A stretch of DNA of 5,016 nucleotides from Pseudomonadota bacterium (GCA_947454665.1 CANGMU010000181.1:1-5016); one strand, 5' to 3'; positions 1 through 4,883 are shown, numbered from the stretch's first letter. The notes: generated by a model not told the origin, from the letters alone. Numbers and translations: made by a program.

Positions 1-258
1 ACGGCCCGGTTGTGCGCCCGTGCGGAAGTATTCCTTCGAGATTTCCTTCAGCGGCAGGAAACCGTGGCGCGAGGCGCCGTAATCGACGAAGGCTGCTTCG
101 AGGGAAGGCTCAATGCGCGCGATGCGCGCTTTGTAGATGTTGGCTTTCTTCTGTTCGCGCGAAGGCAGTTCGATGCTGAGATCGTAGAGCTTCTGGCCAT
201 CGACCAGTGCGACGCGCAGTTCTTCCTGCTGGGTCGCGTTGACGAGCATTCTTTTCAT
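1..258 (-). CDS. rne: Ribonuclease E, N-terminal part (runs off the window start)
   Basis: Translating the minus strand from the ATG at 258-256 gives 86 codons, open to the window edge, beginning MKRMLVNATQQEELRVALVD. This is the RNase E/G N-terminus. It continues with QKKANIYKARIARIEPSLEA (about residues 36-55) and FVDYGASRHGFLPLKE (57-72), the start of the S1-type RNA-binding domain. RNase E is the essential 5'-end-sensing endoribonuclease that starts mRNA decay and matures rRNA and tRNA; it scaffolds the degradosome at the inner membrane. The catalytic DNase I-like region, zinc link and scaffold tail lie outside the window. A second in-frame ATG is codon 4 (249-247), but the family start is MKRM. 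The ribosome site is weak: a GGGA lies about 3 nt before the ATG and a GAG about 10 nt before it. The gene is divergent from rluC, as in E. coli. Confidence 0.96.
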   Translation of the reverse strand, partial: MKRMLVNATQQEELRVALVDGQKLYDLSIELPSREQKKANIYKARIARIEPSLEAAFVDYGASRHGFLPLKEISKEYFRTGAQPGR

Positions 259-599
259 GTATCCCGCTCAAATTGGGTTGAGGGGCCGACGAGGGGAGGG
301 CACGCGCGGAAGCGCGCGCCGCAAGAAGCCGTGGCGGGCAGCAGAGCGCCGTCAGGAGGACGGTCAAGACGTTGACGAGCGAGGTGAGGGTATCCAGCAC
401 TTGCTTCGTGGAGTGATCGCGACGACTTGGCGGAAGTCGGCGCGCCAGCAACCTTTCTTTGTCTTCTGCTGACCGAGCGGCGCGCCCCGCGGAACGGGGC
501 ATTGCGACCTGATCGGCCATCGACGATGGTCCCGTCACCCGGGACCAACTAACATGCGGCACTCGCCGCGGTATGTCGTCCAGCTGAAGCTGTCTCGAC
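259..599 (-). promoter_or_regulatory. Long, structured 5' leader of rne
   Basis: No convincing gene lies between the rne start and the rluC promoter. If rne is transcribed from the promoter at 606-633, its mRNA has an untranslated leader of about 340 nt. The leader contains several clear stems: 556-560 with 565-569, a perfect 8-bp stem 527-534 with 540-547, a 6-bp stem 484-489 with 495-500, and a 5-bp stem 349-353 with 359-363. The E. coli rne leader is about 361 nt and folds into hairpins through which RNase E shortens the life of its own mRNA. The similar length, position and structure suggest the same feedback here. That is inference from position and folding; I do not recognise a conserved primary sequence motif. 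Confidence 0.5.
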
Positions 600-612
600 C
601 GCCCGATTATAT
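584..612 (+). promoter_or_regulatory. Probable rluC promoter
   Basis: The same AT-rich patch read on the plus strand offers CTGAAG (584-589), a 17-bp spacer and TTATAT (607-612), or a TATATA shifted by one base. Transcription would begin near 620, leaving about 22 nt of leader with AAGG (632-635) six bases before the rluC ATG. Both hexamers are weak matches. The case rests mainly on position and on the fact that the -10 regions of the two divergent genes overlap. Confidence 0.38.
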
Positions 613-633
613 ATCCAGATTCTTCTAAAACAA
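606..633 (-). promoter_or_regulatory. Sigma-70 promoter for rne
   Basis: On the minus strand there is a perfect -10 hexamer TATAAT (611-606), with TTGTTT (633-628) 16 bp upstream as the -35. Transcription would start near position 599. The -35 is weak (TTG only), but the -10 is exact in an otherwise GC-rich sequence. Confidence 0.6.
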
Positions 634-641
634 GGCCTTAC

Positions 642-1769
642 ATGACCAATGTCGACGACGGCTCGCCTGAGGGCGCGCCCCAGGGGCCTCGTACTGCGGT
701 GCAACAGATCACGTTGGGGCCCGAAGAGGCCGGCCAGCGCGTCGATAAAGTCCTCGCCCGGCTCCTGCCGACGGTGCCGCGCAGCTTGGTGTTCCGGATG
801 CTGCGCAAGGGCGAAGTGCGTTTGAACGGCAAGCGCGTGAAGGGCGAGGCGCGGACGGCCGAGGGTGACGTCTTGCGCATCCCACCTTACCGGGAAGCGC
901 CGCCGGAGCCGGTCGAGGGCGCCGAGGCACCGAAGAAGGCCGTGCCCCAGAAGCTGATCGACCTGCTTGAGAAGGCCATCGTCCATGAGGACGAGCGCCT
1001 GCTCGTCCTGGACAAGCCTTCCGGCGTCGCCGTCCATGGCGGCAGTGGTATCGGCTTCGGTGTGATCGAAATCCTGCGTGCTTCCCGTCCCGAAGAGACG
1101 CTGGAACTGGTGCATCGTCTGGACCGGGATACCAGCGGCTGCCTGCTCGTCGCCCGCAAGCGTTCCACGCTGCGCACCTTGCATGCGCTCCTGCGCGAGG
1201 ATGCCTTCGACAAGCGCTATCTCGTGCTGGTGCGCGGCAAGTGGGAGCTGGGGGCCAAGCGCATCGAAGCGCCCTTGCGCACGGATCTGCGCGTCGGTGG
1301 TGAACGTACGGTGAAGGTGGATGCACACGGCAAGGCTGCCGCGAGTGATTTCCGCGTGGTGCAGTTCTACGGCAACCTGGCGACCCTGCTGGAAGTGAAG
1401 CTGCTGACGGGCCGCACGCACCAGATCCGCGTGCATGCCCAGTACGCCGGGCATCCGGTGGCCGGCGATCCGAAATACGGCGATCCGGAATTCAATGTAC
1501 AGATGAAGGAACTGGGGTTGGGCCGCCTGTTCCTCCACGCCCACTCGGTCGGTTATGAAGACCCGGACCGCCGCGTCGAAGTCGCCGTGAGTGCGCCGCT
1601 GCCAGAGGAGCTGCGGACGGTGCTGGATCGCCTCACTACGGTGCCTAACAAGGTGCGGCCCCGCGGCGGTGCCATCCGGGGTGGGGCAATCCGTGGCGGT
1701 GCCGCCGAGGGGGGTGCCGTCAGGGGAGCGTCAGCCCGGCGTCGCGGAGGGCCCCCGCGAGCCAGATGA
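642..1769 (+). CDS. rluC: 23S rRNA pseudouridine synthase RluC with extended repeat tail
   Basis: This 375-residue protein belongs to the RluA/RluC family. E. coli RluC converts U955, U2504 and U2580 of 23S rRNA to pseudouridine. An S4 RNA-binding domain occupies about residues 30-85 (GQRVDKVLARLLPTVPRSLV onward). The catalytic domain follows: VLDKPSGVAVHGG (122-134), HRLDRDTSG (158-166) with the catalytic Asp expected at D161, then RYLVLVRG (192-199) and TGRTHQIRVHAQYAGHPVAG (256-275). The ATG at 642 has AAGG six bases upstream. E. coli RluC is about 319 residues. Here the family fold appears to end near residue 331, and a tail of about 44 residues rich in Arg and Gly follows, including RGGA(I/A/V) repeats. 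The gene lies between rne and yceF as in E. coli, and its last 50 bp overlap the 3' end of the convergent maf gene. RluD is the nearest alternative, but the neighbours favour RluC. Confidence 0.94.
   Translation: MTNVDDGSPEGAPQGPRTAVQQITLGPEEAGQRVDKVLARLLPTVPRSLVFRMLRKGEVRLNGKRVKGEARTAEGDVLRIPPYREAPPEPVEGAEAPKKAVPQKLIDLLEKAIVHEDERLLVLDKPSGVAVHGGSGIGFGVIEILRASRPEETLELVHRLDRDTSGCLLVARKRSTLRTLHALLREDAFDKRYLVLVRGKWELGAKRIEAPLRTDLRVGGERTVKVDAHGKAAASDFRVVQFYGNLATLLEVKLLTGRTHQIRVHAQYAGHPVAGDPKYGDPEFNVQMKELGLGRLFLHAHSVGYEDPDRRVEVAVSAPLPEELRTVLDRLTTVPNKVRPRGGAIRGGAIRGGAAEGGAVRGASARRRGGPPRAR
1662..1721 (+). repeat. Four tandem 15-bp units encoding RGGAI-type pentapeptides
   Basis: Codons 341-360 of rluC read RGGAI, RGGAI, RGGAA, EGGAV, then a partial RGAS. 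Each unit is 15 bp. The DNA copies have diverged at synonymous positions (for example GGC GGT GCC ATC against GGT GGG GCA ATC), so the peptide pattern is more regular than the DNA. This suggests an old expansion kept at the protein level, or drift after slippage. Confidence 0.8.
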
Positions 1770-2313
1770 GCGGCAAGCCGATGAGCCCCGTCGGGTCGGA
1801 CGTCTCCAGCGAGGCCATCAGCGTGACGCCGAGGCCTTCGCACTTGAAGCCGCCGGCGCAGTCGAAAGCCGGTTCGTGCGCGATGTAGCGGCCCGCATCG
1901 GCCGCCGAGAAAGCACGGAAGTGCACCCGGGTGACGTCCACATGGGTGACCTCCCGGCCTGCGGCGATCACCGCGACCGCCGTGTCGAATCGGGCCACCT
2001 GACCGCTGAGGGTCAGCAGCTGCTCCAGGCAACGCCCGGCTGTGCCTGGTTTGCGCAGGATCTGTGACGTCGATCCTTCGCCCACGCTCGCTACCTGGTC
2101 GCTGCCGATCACGATGCCGCCAGGGTGCTCCGCAGCAACAGCGCGTGCCTTGGCCACAGCCAGGCGTAGGGCGCGGTTGGCGGGTGACTCGCCCTCGAGG
2201 GGGGTCTCGTCGACACCGGGGGAGCAGGTCTCGAAGGGCAGGCCGAGTCGGCCGAGCAGTTCGCGTCGGTAGGGCGAGGTGGAGGCGAGGACGAGCAAGG
2301 AGGGCAGCTTCAT
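1720..2313 (-). CDS. yceF: Maf-like nucleotide pyrophosphatase, YceF type (m7GTP)
   Basis: This 197-residue protein is a Maf/HAM1-fold nucleoside triphosphate pyrophosphatase. The N-terminal motif LVLASTSPYRRELL (7-20) forms the phosphate-binding loop. PGVDETPLEGESP (32-44) and GSDQVA (70-75) follow, and CAGGFKCEGLGVTLMASLE (152-170) with DPTGLIGLPLIWL (173-185) closes the fold. GSDQV and the CAGxFKxEGxGxTL block mark the YceF subfamily, shown in E. coli to hydrolyse m7GTP, rather than the YhdE (dTTP/UTP) type. It probably clears modified nucleotides from the cytoplasmic pool. I chose the ATG at 2313-2311 because MKLPSLLVLASTSP matches the family start; a TTG 10 codons upstream would add a non-family extension. 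No good Shine-Dalgarno is visible. It is divergent from yceD and convergent with rluC, the E. coli arrangement. Confidence 0.93.
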   Translation of the reverse strand: MKLPSLLVLASTSPYRRELLGRLGLPFETCSPGVDETPLEGESPANRALRLAVAKARAVAAEHPGGIVIGSDQVASVGEGSTSQILRKPGTAGRCLEQLLTLSGQVARFDTAVAVIAAGREVTHVDVTRVHFRAFSAADAGRYIAHEPAFDCAGGFKCEGLGVTLMASLETSDPTGLIGLPLIWLAGALRDAGLTLP

Positions 2314-2354
2314 GGCGTGGGGTACAACGTCGGCTTCAAACAAGCACTTGCGTT

Positions 2355-2383
2355 TTGACTTGGGGGGTGACCGAACCTATGAT
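2355..2383 (+). promoter_or_regulatory. Strong sigma-70 promoter for yceD-rpmF
   Basis: TTGACT (2355-2360), a 17-bp spacer and TATGAT (2378-2383) each match the consensus at five of six positions with ideal spacing. It is the best promoter in the window, in keeping with ribosomal protein expression. Transcription would begin around 2389-2391, two to four bases before the yceD ATG. On the minus strand TATCAT (2384-2379) overlaps this -10 and could serve maf, but I see no matching -35 for it. Confidence 0.75.
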
Positions 2384-2392
2384 ACGCGCCCC

Positions 2393-2932
2393 ATGCCGGA
2401 CGACGGGTCGAAACTCAGAGACGTTGCGATCCTGGCGGACGAGGGGGCAGAGGTGTCGGTCGAAGTTGCCGTGTCGCGCATGCCGCGTCTGGCAGCCGAG
2501 CTCGCCGCATCATCCGGAGTGGCTCGCGGTACGGTGCGCTTTGCGCGCGACCGCGGGTTCCCGGTTGCCGACGTGCAGGTGGATGCCGACGTGACGGTGG
2601 TCTGCCAGCGCTGTCTCCAGCCGATGCAGACGCACCTGGAAGCCGGTTCGCGCGTGTTCCTTCCGCATTCGGAAGCGGCCGCAGCGCATGTGCCGGAGGA
2701 TGCGGAGCTGATGCTGGCGTCCGAAGGCCGTCTGCGGTTGGGTGAGTTGGTCGAGGAAGACCTGCTGCTGGTGCTGCCGTTTGCACCGCTGCATGACGAT
2801 GAATCGCACTGTGCGCAGCGCGACCAAACGGCACCGGCCGAGGCGGAATCCGCCGAGGAAGTGCAGAGACCTTTTGCAGCGCTGGGCGACTTGATGGGCC
2901 GGGCGAAGCGTGATGGACCGAAGCGGCGTTAG
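2393..2932 (+). CDS. yceD: YceD family (DUF177) large-subunit rRNA accumulation protein
   Basis: The product is 179 residues; E. coli YceD has 173. The family pattern is visible: a CxxC motif VVCQRCLQPM (69-78, Cys71 and Cys74), the acidic and hydrophobic block LGELVEEDLLLVLPFAPLHD (117-136), a further Cys140 after HDDES, and the conserved end RPFAALGDLM (159-168). The family is linked to 23S rRNA accumulation and large-subunit assembly and almost always precedes rpmF, as it does here with a 26-nt gap. I chose ATG 2393 because the distance to the first family block fits E. coli YceD and it lies just after the promoter. No Shine-Dalgarno precedes it. A GTG at 2453 has GAGGGGG (2441-2447) five bases before it and would give 159 residues, so the start is uncertain. 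An upstream GTG at 2279 would run antisense through the maf start and lie before the promoter, so I rejected it. Confidence 0.88.
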   Translation: MPDDGSKLRDVAILADEGAEVSVEVAVSRMPRLAAELAASSGVARGTVRFARDRGFPVADVQVDADVTVVCQRCLQPMQTHLEAGSRVFLPHSEAAAAHVPEDAELMLASEGRLRLGELVEEDLLLVLPFAPLHDDESHCAQRDQTAPAEAESAEEVQRPFAALGDLMGRAKRDGPKRR

Positions 2933-2958
2933 GGCCGCGGATCGAGGAGTATCGAGAA

Positions 2959-3153
2959 ATGGCTGTTCAGAAGAGTCGCAAGACGCCGTCCAAGCGCGGC
3001 ATGCACCGGTCGCACGACGCCCTCACGGGCCCGGCGCTGTCGATTGACCCGCAGTCGGGCGAGACCCACCTGCGTCACCGCATCACGCCGGACGGTTTCT
3101 ACCGTGGCCGCCGCGTGATCGAGAAGGCCGTCGAGGCCGACGACAACGAATAA
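2959..3153 (+). CDS. rpmF: 50S ribosomal protein bL32
   Basis: The product is 64 residues, starting MAVQKSRKTPSKRGMHRSHD, followed by LSIDPQSGETHLRHRITPDG (27-46) and FYRGRRVI (47-54). These blocks match E. coli bL32 (57 residues) closely. There is no cysteine, so this is the zinc-independent form. The C-terminal tail EKAVEADDNE is acidic and a few residues longer than in E. coli. bL32 is a small structural protein of the large ribosomal subunit. GAGGAG (2944-2949) lies nine bases before the ATG and is one of the better ribosome sites in the window. It is almost certainly cotranscribed with yceD. The TAA stop sits in the loop of a 7-bp inverted repeat (3143-3160). Confidence 0.97.
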   Translation: MAVQKSRKTPSKRGMHRSHDALTGPALSIDPQSGETHLRHRITPDGFYRGRRVIEKAVEADDNE

Positions 3154-3214
3154 TCGTTGTGGCGCGCGGGCCTTCAGGGGCCTGCGCGCTTCGAGCGACC
3201 TGCCTGGCGGCAGG
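3143..3214 (+). repeat. Three successive hairpins after rpmF
   Basis: Three stem-loops follow one another. The first is 3143-3149 with 3154-3160 (7 bp, loop containing the rpmF stop codon). The second is 3162-3172 with 3179-3189 (11 bp, one G-U pair, loop TTCAGG). The third is 3199-3204 with 3209-3214 (6 bp, loop TGGC). None is followed by a T run, so none is a classic terminator. They may protect the 3' end of the rpmF message or take part in control of fabH. Confidence 0.6.
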
Positions 3215-3220
3215 ATCCAG

Positions 3221-3251
3221 CGCCCATTGCAGCCCCTGCAATGGGCGTTTT
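3221..3251 (+). terminator. Perfect 12-bp terminator-like hairpin just before fabH
   Basis: CGCCCATTGCAG (3221-3232) pairs perfectly with CTGCAATGGGCG (3236-3247) around a CCC loop, followed by TTTT (3248-3251). The stem is strong and the U tract short, so termination is probably partial. The end lies only 17 bases before the fabH ATG, leaving no room for a promoter between them. fabH transcription must therefore pass through this hairpin. Confidence 0.75.
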
Positions 3252-3268
3252 CGCCATAGGGAAACCTG

Positions 3269-4234
3269 ATGTACTCGAAAATCATCGGCACCGGGTCCTA
3301 CCTCCCCGAGCGCGTCGTGCACAACACGGACCTCGAGAAGGTCATGGAAACCTCCGACGAGTGGATCCGCGACCGCACGGGCATCCAGCGCCGCCATTAC
3401 GCTGCCGACGGTCAGACCACGGTCGATATGGCCGAACAGGCGGCCTTGCGTGCCATCGAAGCCGCCGGCCTGCAGCCTTCGGACATCGACCTGATCGTCT
3501 TCGGCACGACCACGCCGGATCTGGTGTTCCCCAACGCAGGCGCCATGTTGCAGGCCCGCCTCGGTTGCAAGGGCGCGCCTGCGTTCAGCGTCGAGGCGGC
3601 GTGCAGCAGTTTCATCTATGCGCTGTCAGTGGCCGACAAGTTCGTGCGCACCGGTTCCGCGAAGCGCGCGTTGGTGGTGGGGTCCGAGACGCTCACTCGC
3701 ATCACTGATTTCTCAGACCGCACGACGGCGATTCTTTTCGCTGATGGTGCCGGTGCCGTCGTGCTGGGAGCTTCCGAGACGCCGGGCGTGATCTCCACGC
3801 ACCTGCATGCCGACGGGTCCCACCAGGACCTGCTCTATTGCACGGGTGGCATCTCGAAGGGCTATGAGCCTGGCACGGGCAACCGCGCCTTCATCCGTAT
3901 GGCCGGCCGCGAGGTGTTCAAGGTCGCGGTCACGATGCTGGGCGGTGTCGTCGACGAAGTGCTGGAGGCGAACCAGCTCCAGAAATCGGACATCAAGTGG
4001 CTGGTGCCGCACCAGGCCAACATCCGCATCATTCAGGCTGTCGCGAAGAAGCTGGATATGCCGATGGACAACGTGATCGTCACGGTGCAGGACCATGGCA
4101 ACACGTCCGCGGCGTCGGTGCCACTGGCGCTGGATACCGGTGTGCGCGACGGGCGCATCAAGCCGGGTGACCTCGTACTGCTCGAGGCTTTCGGCGGCGG
4201 CTTCACCTGGGGTGCCGCGCTCGTTCGCATGTGA
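3269..4234 (+). CDS. fabH: Beta-ketoacyl-ACP synthase III (KAS III)
   Basis: FabH condenses an acyl-CoA starter, usually acetyl-CoA, with malonyl-ACP in the first cycle of type II fatty-acid synthesis in the cytoplasm. The 321-residue length is typical (E. coli 317). The catalytic triad is intact: Cys112 in VEAACSSF, His248 in LVPHQANIRII and Asn278 in DHGNTSAASVP. The N-terminal YSKIIGTGSYLPERVVHNTD (2-21), TSDEWIRDRTGI (28-39) and C-terminal LLEAFGGGFTWGAALVRM (304-321) are family signatures. AGGGAA (3258-3263) lies five bases before the ATG. In E. coli, plsX precedes fabH and fabD follows. Here rpmF is directly upstream, and a terminator with a convergent lipoprotein gene is downstream, so fabH stands apart from both. 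Its supply of transcript probably comes from yceD-rpmF read-through. Confidence 0.97.
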   Translation: MYSKIIGTGSYLPERVVHNTDLEKVMETSDEWIRDRTGIQRRHYAADGQTTVDMAEQAALRAIEAAGLQPSDIDLIVFGTTTPDLVFPNAGAMLQARLGCKGAPAFSVEAACSSFIYALSVADKFVRTGSAKRALVVGSETLTRITDFSDRTTAILFADGAGAVVLGASETPGVISTHLHADGSHQDLLYCTGGISKGYEPGTGNRAFIRMAGREVFKVAVTMLGGVVDEVLEANQLQKSDIKWLVPHQANIRIIQAVAKKLDMPMDNVIVTVQDHGNTSAASVPLALDTGVRDGRIKPGDLVLLEAFGGGFTWGAALVRM

Positions 4235-4286
4235 CCACTGCGGGCCGCTGGTCCGCAGGGTTCCCGGCGGCTGTTTCGCCAGGACG

Positions 4287-4318
4287 AAAAAAAACGCCGC
4301 GCAGATGCGCGGCGTTTT
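4287..4318. terminator. Bidirectional intrinsic terminator between fabH and lipoprotein gene
   Basis: ACGCCGCGC (4294-4302) pairs with GCGCGGCGT (4307-4315) around AGAT. The stem is flanked by eight A's on the left (4287-4294) and TTTT on the right (4315-4318). On the minus strand it becomes a 9- to 12-bp stem followed by eight U's, a strong terminator 20 bases after the lipoprotein stop. On the plus strand it gives four U's and ends fabH transcription about 50-80 bases after its stop. Confidence 0.9.
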
Positions 4319-4327
4319 CATTCGAGC

Positions 4328-4346
4328 CGAAGTAAGACTTACTTCG
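4328..4346. repeat. 19-bp palindrome across the lipoprotein stop codon
   Basis: CGAAGTAAG (4328-4336) and CTTACTTCG (4338-4346) are perfect inverted copies around a single A. The minus-strand TAA stop (4341-4339) lies inside. It sits 10 bases from the terminator stem, so the lipoprotein mRNA may end in two stacked hairpins. With a one-base centre the innermost pairs cannot form in RNA. Confidence 0.7.
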
Positions 4347-4659
4347 AGACCGAGCGCTTGAACATGCGGTCGATCTTCTCGTTCGTCGCATCGACGCCCG
4401 ACTGGGCAGCCTGCGCAGCGGCCAGAGCCTGGTTCGCCGTGCTCTGGGCAGCGGCGGCAGCCTTCGAAGCGGCAGCAGCGGCGTCGTTGGCAGCCTTGAA
4501 GTTGGCGGCGTCGGACGCGGCGTGGGCGGCGTCGTCGGACGAGAGCTTGCTCACCTTGGCCTTCAGGTCGTCGACCTGAGCCTGCAGCGGCTTGAGGTCC
4601 GTGCAACCGGCGAGGGCGGCAACAGCGGCGAGGGCGGCGATCTTGATTCCGAGCTTCAT
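4339..4659 (-). CDS. Lpp/OprI-like alanine-zipper outer-membrane lipoprotein
   Basis: The product is 106 residues with a lipoprotein signal MKLGIKIAALAAVAALAGC; the lipobox ALAGC puts the lipidated Cys at residue 19. The mature part (88 residues) starts with Leu/Val at 3-4 spacing (L22, L25, V29, L32, V36, L39), then a long Ala-rich stretch (about 44-86), then EKIDRMFKRSVSK. This is the layout of Lpp and OprI, trimeric coiled coils anchoring the outer membrane to peptidoglycan. Mature Lpp (58) and OprI (about 64) are shorter, so this rod would be longer. It ends in Lys, the residue that links Lpp to peptidoglycan in E. coli; linkage here is inferred. The ATG at 4659 has AGAGGA (4671-4666) six bases upstream. 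It is a single gene with its own promoter and strong terminator, as expected for an abundant protein. Other small Ala-rich lipoproteins are possible, so I give no gene symbol. Confidence 0.88.
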   Translation of the reverse strand: MKLGIKIAALAAVAALAGCTDLKPLQAQVDDLKAKVSKLSSDDAAHAASDAANFKAANDAAAAASKAAAAAQSTANQALAAAQAAQSGVDATNEKIDRMFKRSVSK

Positions 4660-4702
4660 GGGGTTTCCTCTCGAGGGTCTTTTGGAACAGGGACTAAGCG
4701 CG

Positions 4703-4733
4703 ATTATAGCGACGGCGATCCCCGCTGGTGCAA
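4703..4733 (-). promoter_or_regulatory. Promoter of the lipoprotein gene
   Basis: On the minus strand a perfect TATAAT (4708-4703) is preceded by TTGCAC (4733-4728) with a long 19-bp spacer. Transcription would start near 4696, giving a leader of about 37 nt. The -10 is secure; the -35 is weak and its spacing is not ideal. Confidence 0.6.
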
Positions 4734-4781
4734 CATGATTTTGCATGTATCGGCGCCTACTTGACGCGTTCAGCGGGTATT

Positions 4782-4818
4782 CAGGTAACGATCTTCGAAC
4801 GTTCGACAACAGTACCTG
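4782..4818. repeat. Nested dyad: 12-bp palindrome inside an outer inverted repeat
   Basis: TCGAACGTTCGA (4795-4806) is a perfect palindrome. CAGGTA (4782-4787) and TACCTG (4813-4818) form an outer inverted pair whose centre (4800) nearly coincides with that of the inner one (4800.5). It lies in the 279-bp spacer roughly midway between the lipoprotein and lexA promoters. I do not recognise it as a known operator. It could be a dimeric regulator site or a cruciform-prone element, or chance. Confidence 0.45.
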
Positions 4819-4883
4819 TACACCGTCGTGCCGGGAATGTCTGTCCGCTGCGACACGGAGAAACGGGAGCGCCGGGCTTGCAT

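Noticed and set aside
110..562. Open reading frames on both strands across the rne leader (for example 110-562 minus and 10-375 plus)
   Set aside because: They overlap the rne start or are low-complexity Arg/Ala frames typical of GC-rich DNA. They show no family resemblance and no ribosome site.
549..1544. 331-codon open frame antisense to rluC
   Set aside because: It mirrors rluC in a high-GC sequence. Its translation (many His, Gln, Arg) resembles no family, while the sense frame is a complete RluC.
2314..2343. Upstream TTG start for maf
   Set aside because: It adds ten residues absent from the family before the canonical MKLPSLLVLASTSP start.
2279..2392. N-terminal extension of yceD from a GTG at 2279
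   Set aside because: It lies upstream of the strong promoter, overlaps the maf start antisense, and exceeds the family length.
3149..3154. AATAAT at the rpmF stop as a -10 for a separate fabH promoter
   Set aside because: No -35 match at 16-18 bp upstream, and the match overlaps the coding end and an inverted repeat. I cannot rule out a weak promoter.
3713..4606. 297-codon minus-strand frame across fabH and the lipoprotein gene
   Set aside because: It runs antisense to fabH, through a strong terminator and out of frame with the lipoprotein; both real genes have intact motifs.
4761..4766. TTGACG as a -35 of a promoter towards lexA
   Set aside because: No -10-like sequence lies 16-18 bp downstream.
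4795..4806. Gram-positive (Cheo-type) LexA box at the GAACGTTC palindrome
   Set aside because: That operator needs four bases between GAAC and GTTC; here there are none, and proper CTG-N10-CAG boxes are present nearby.
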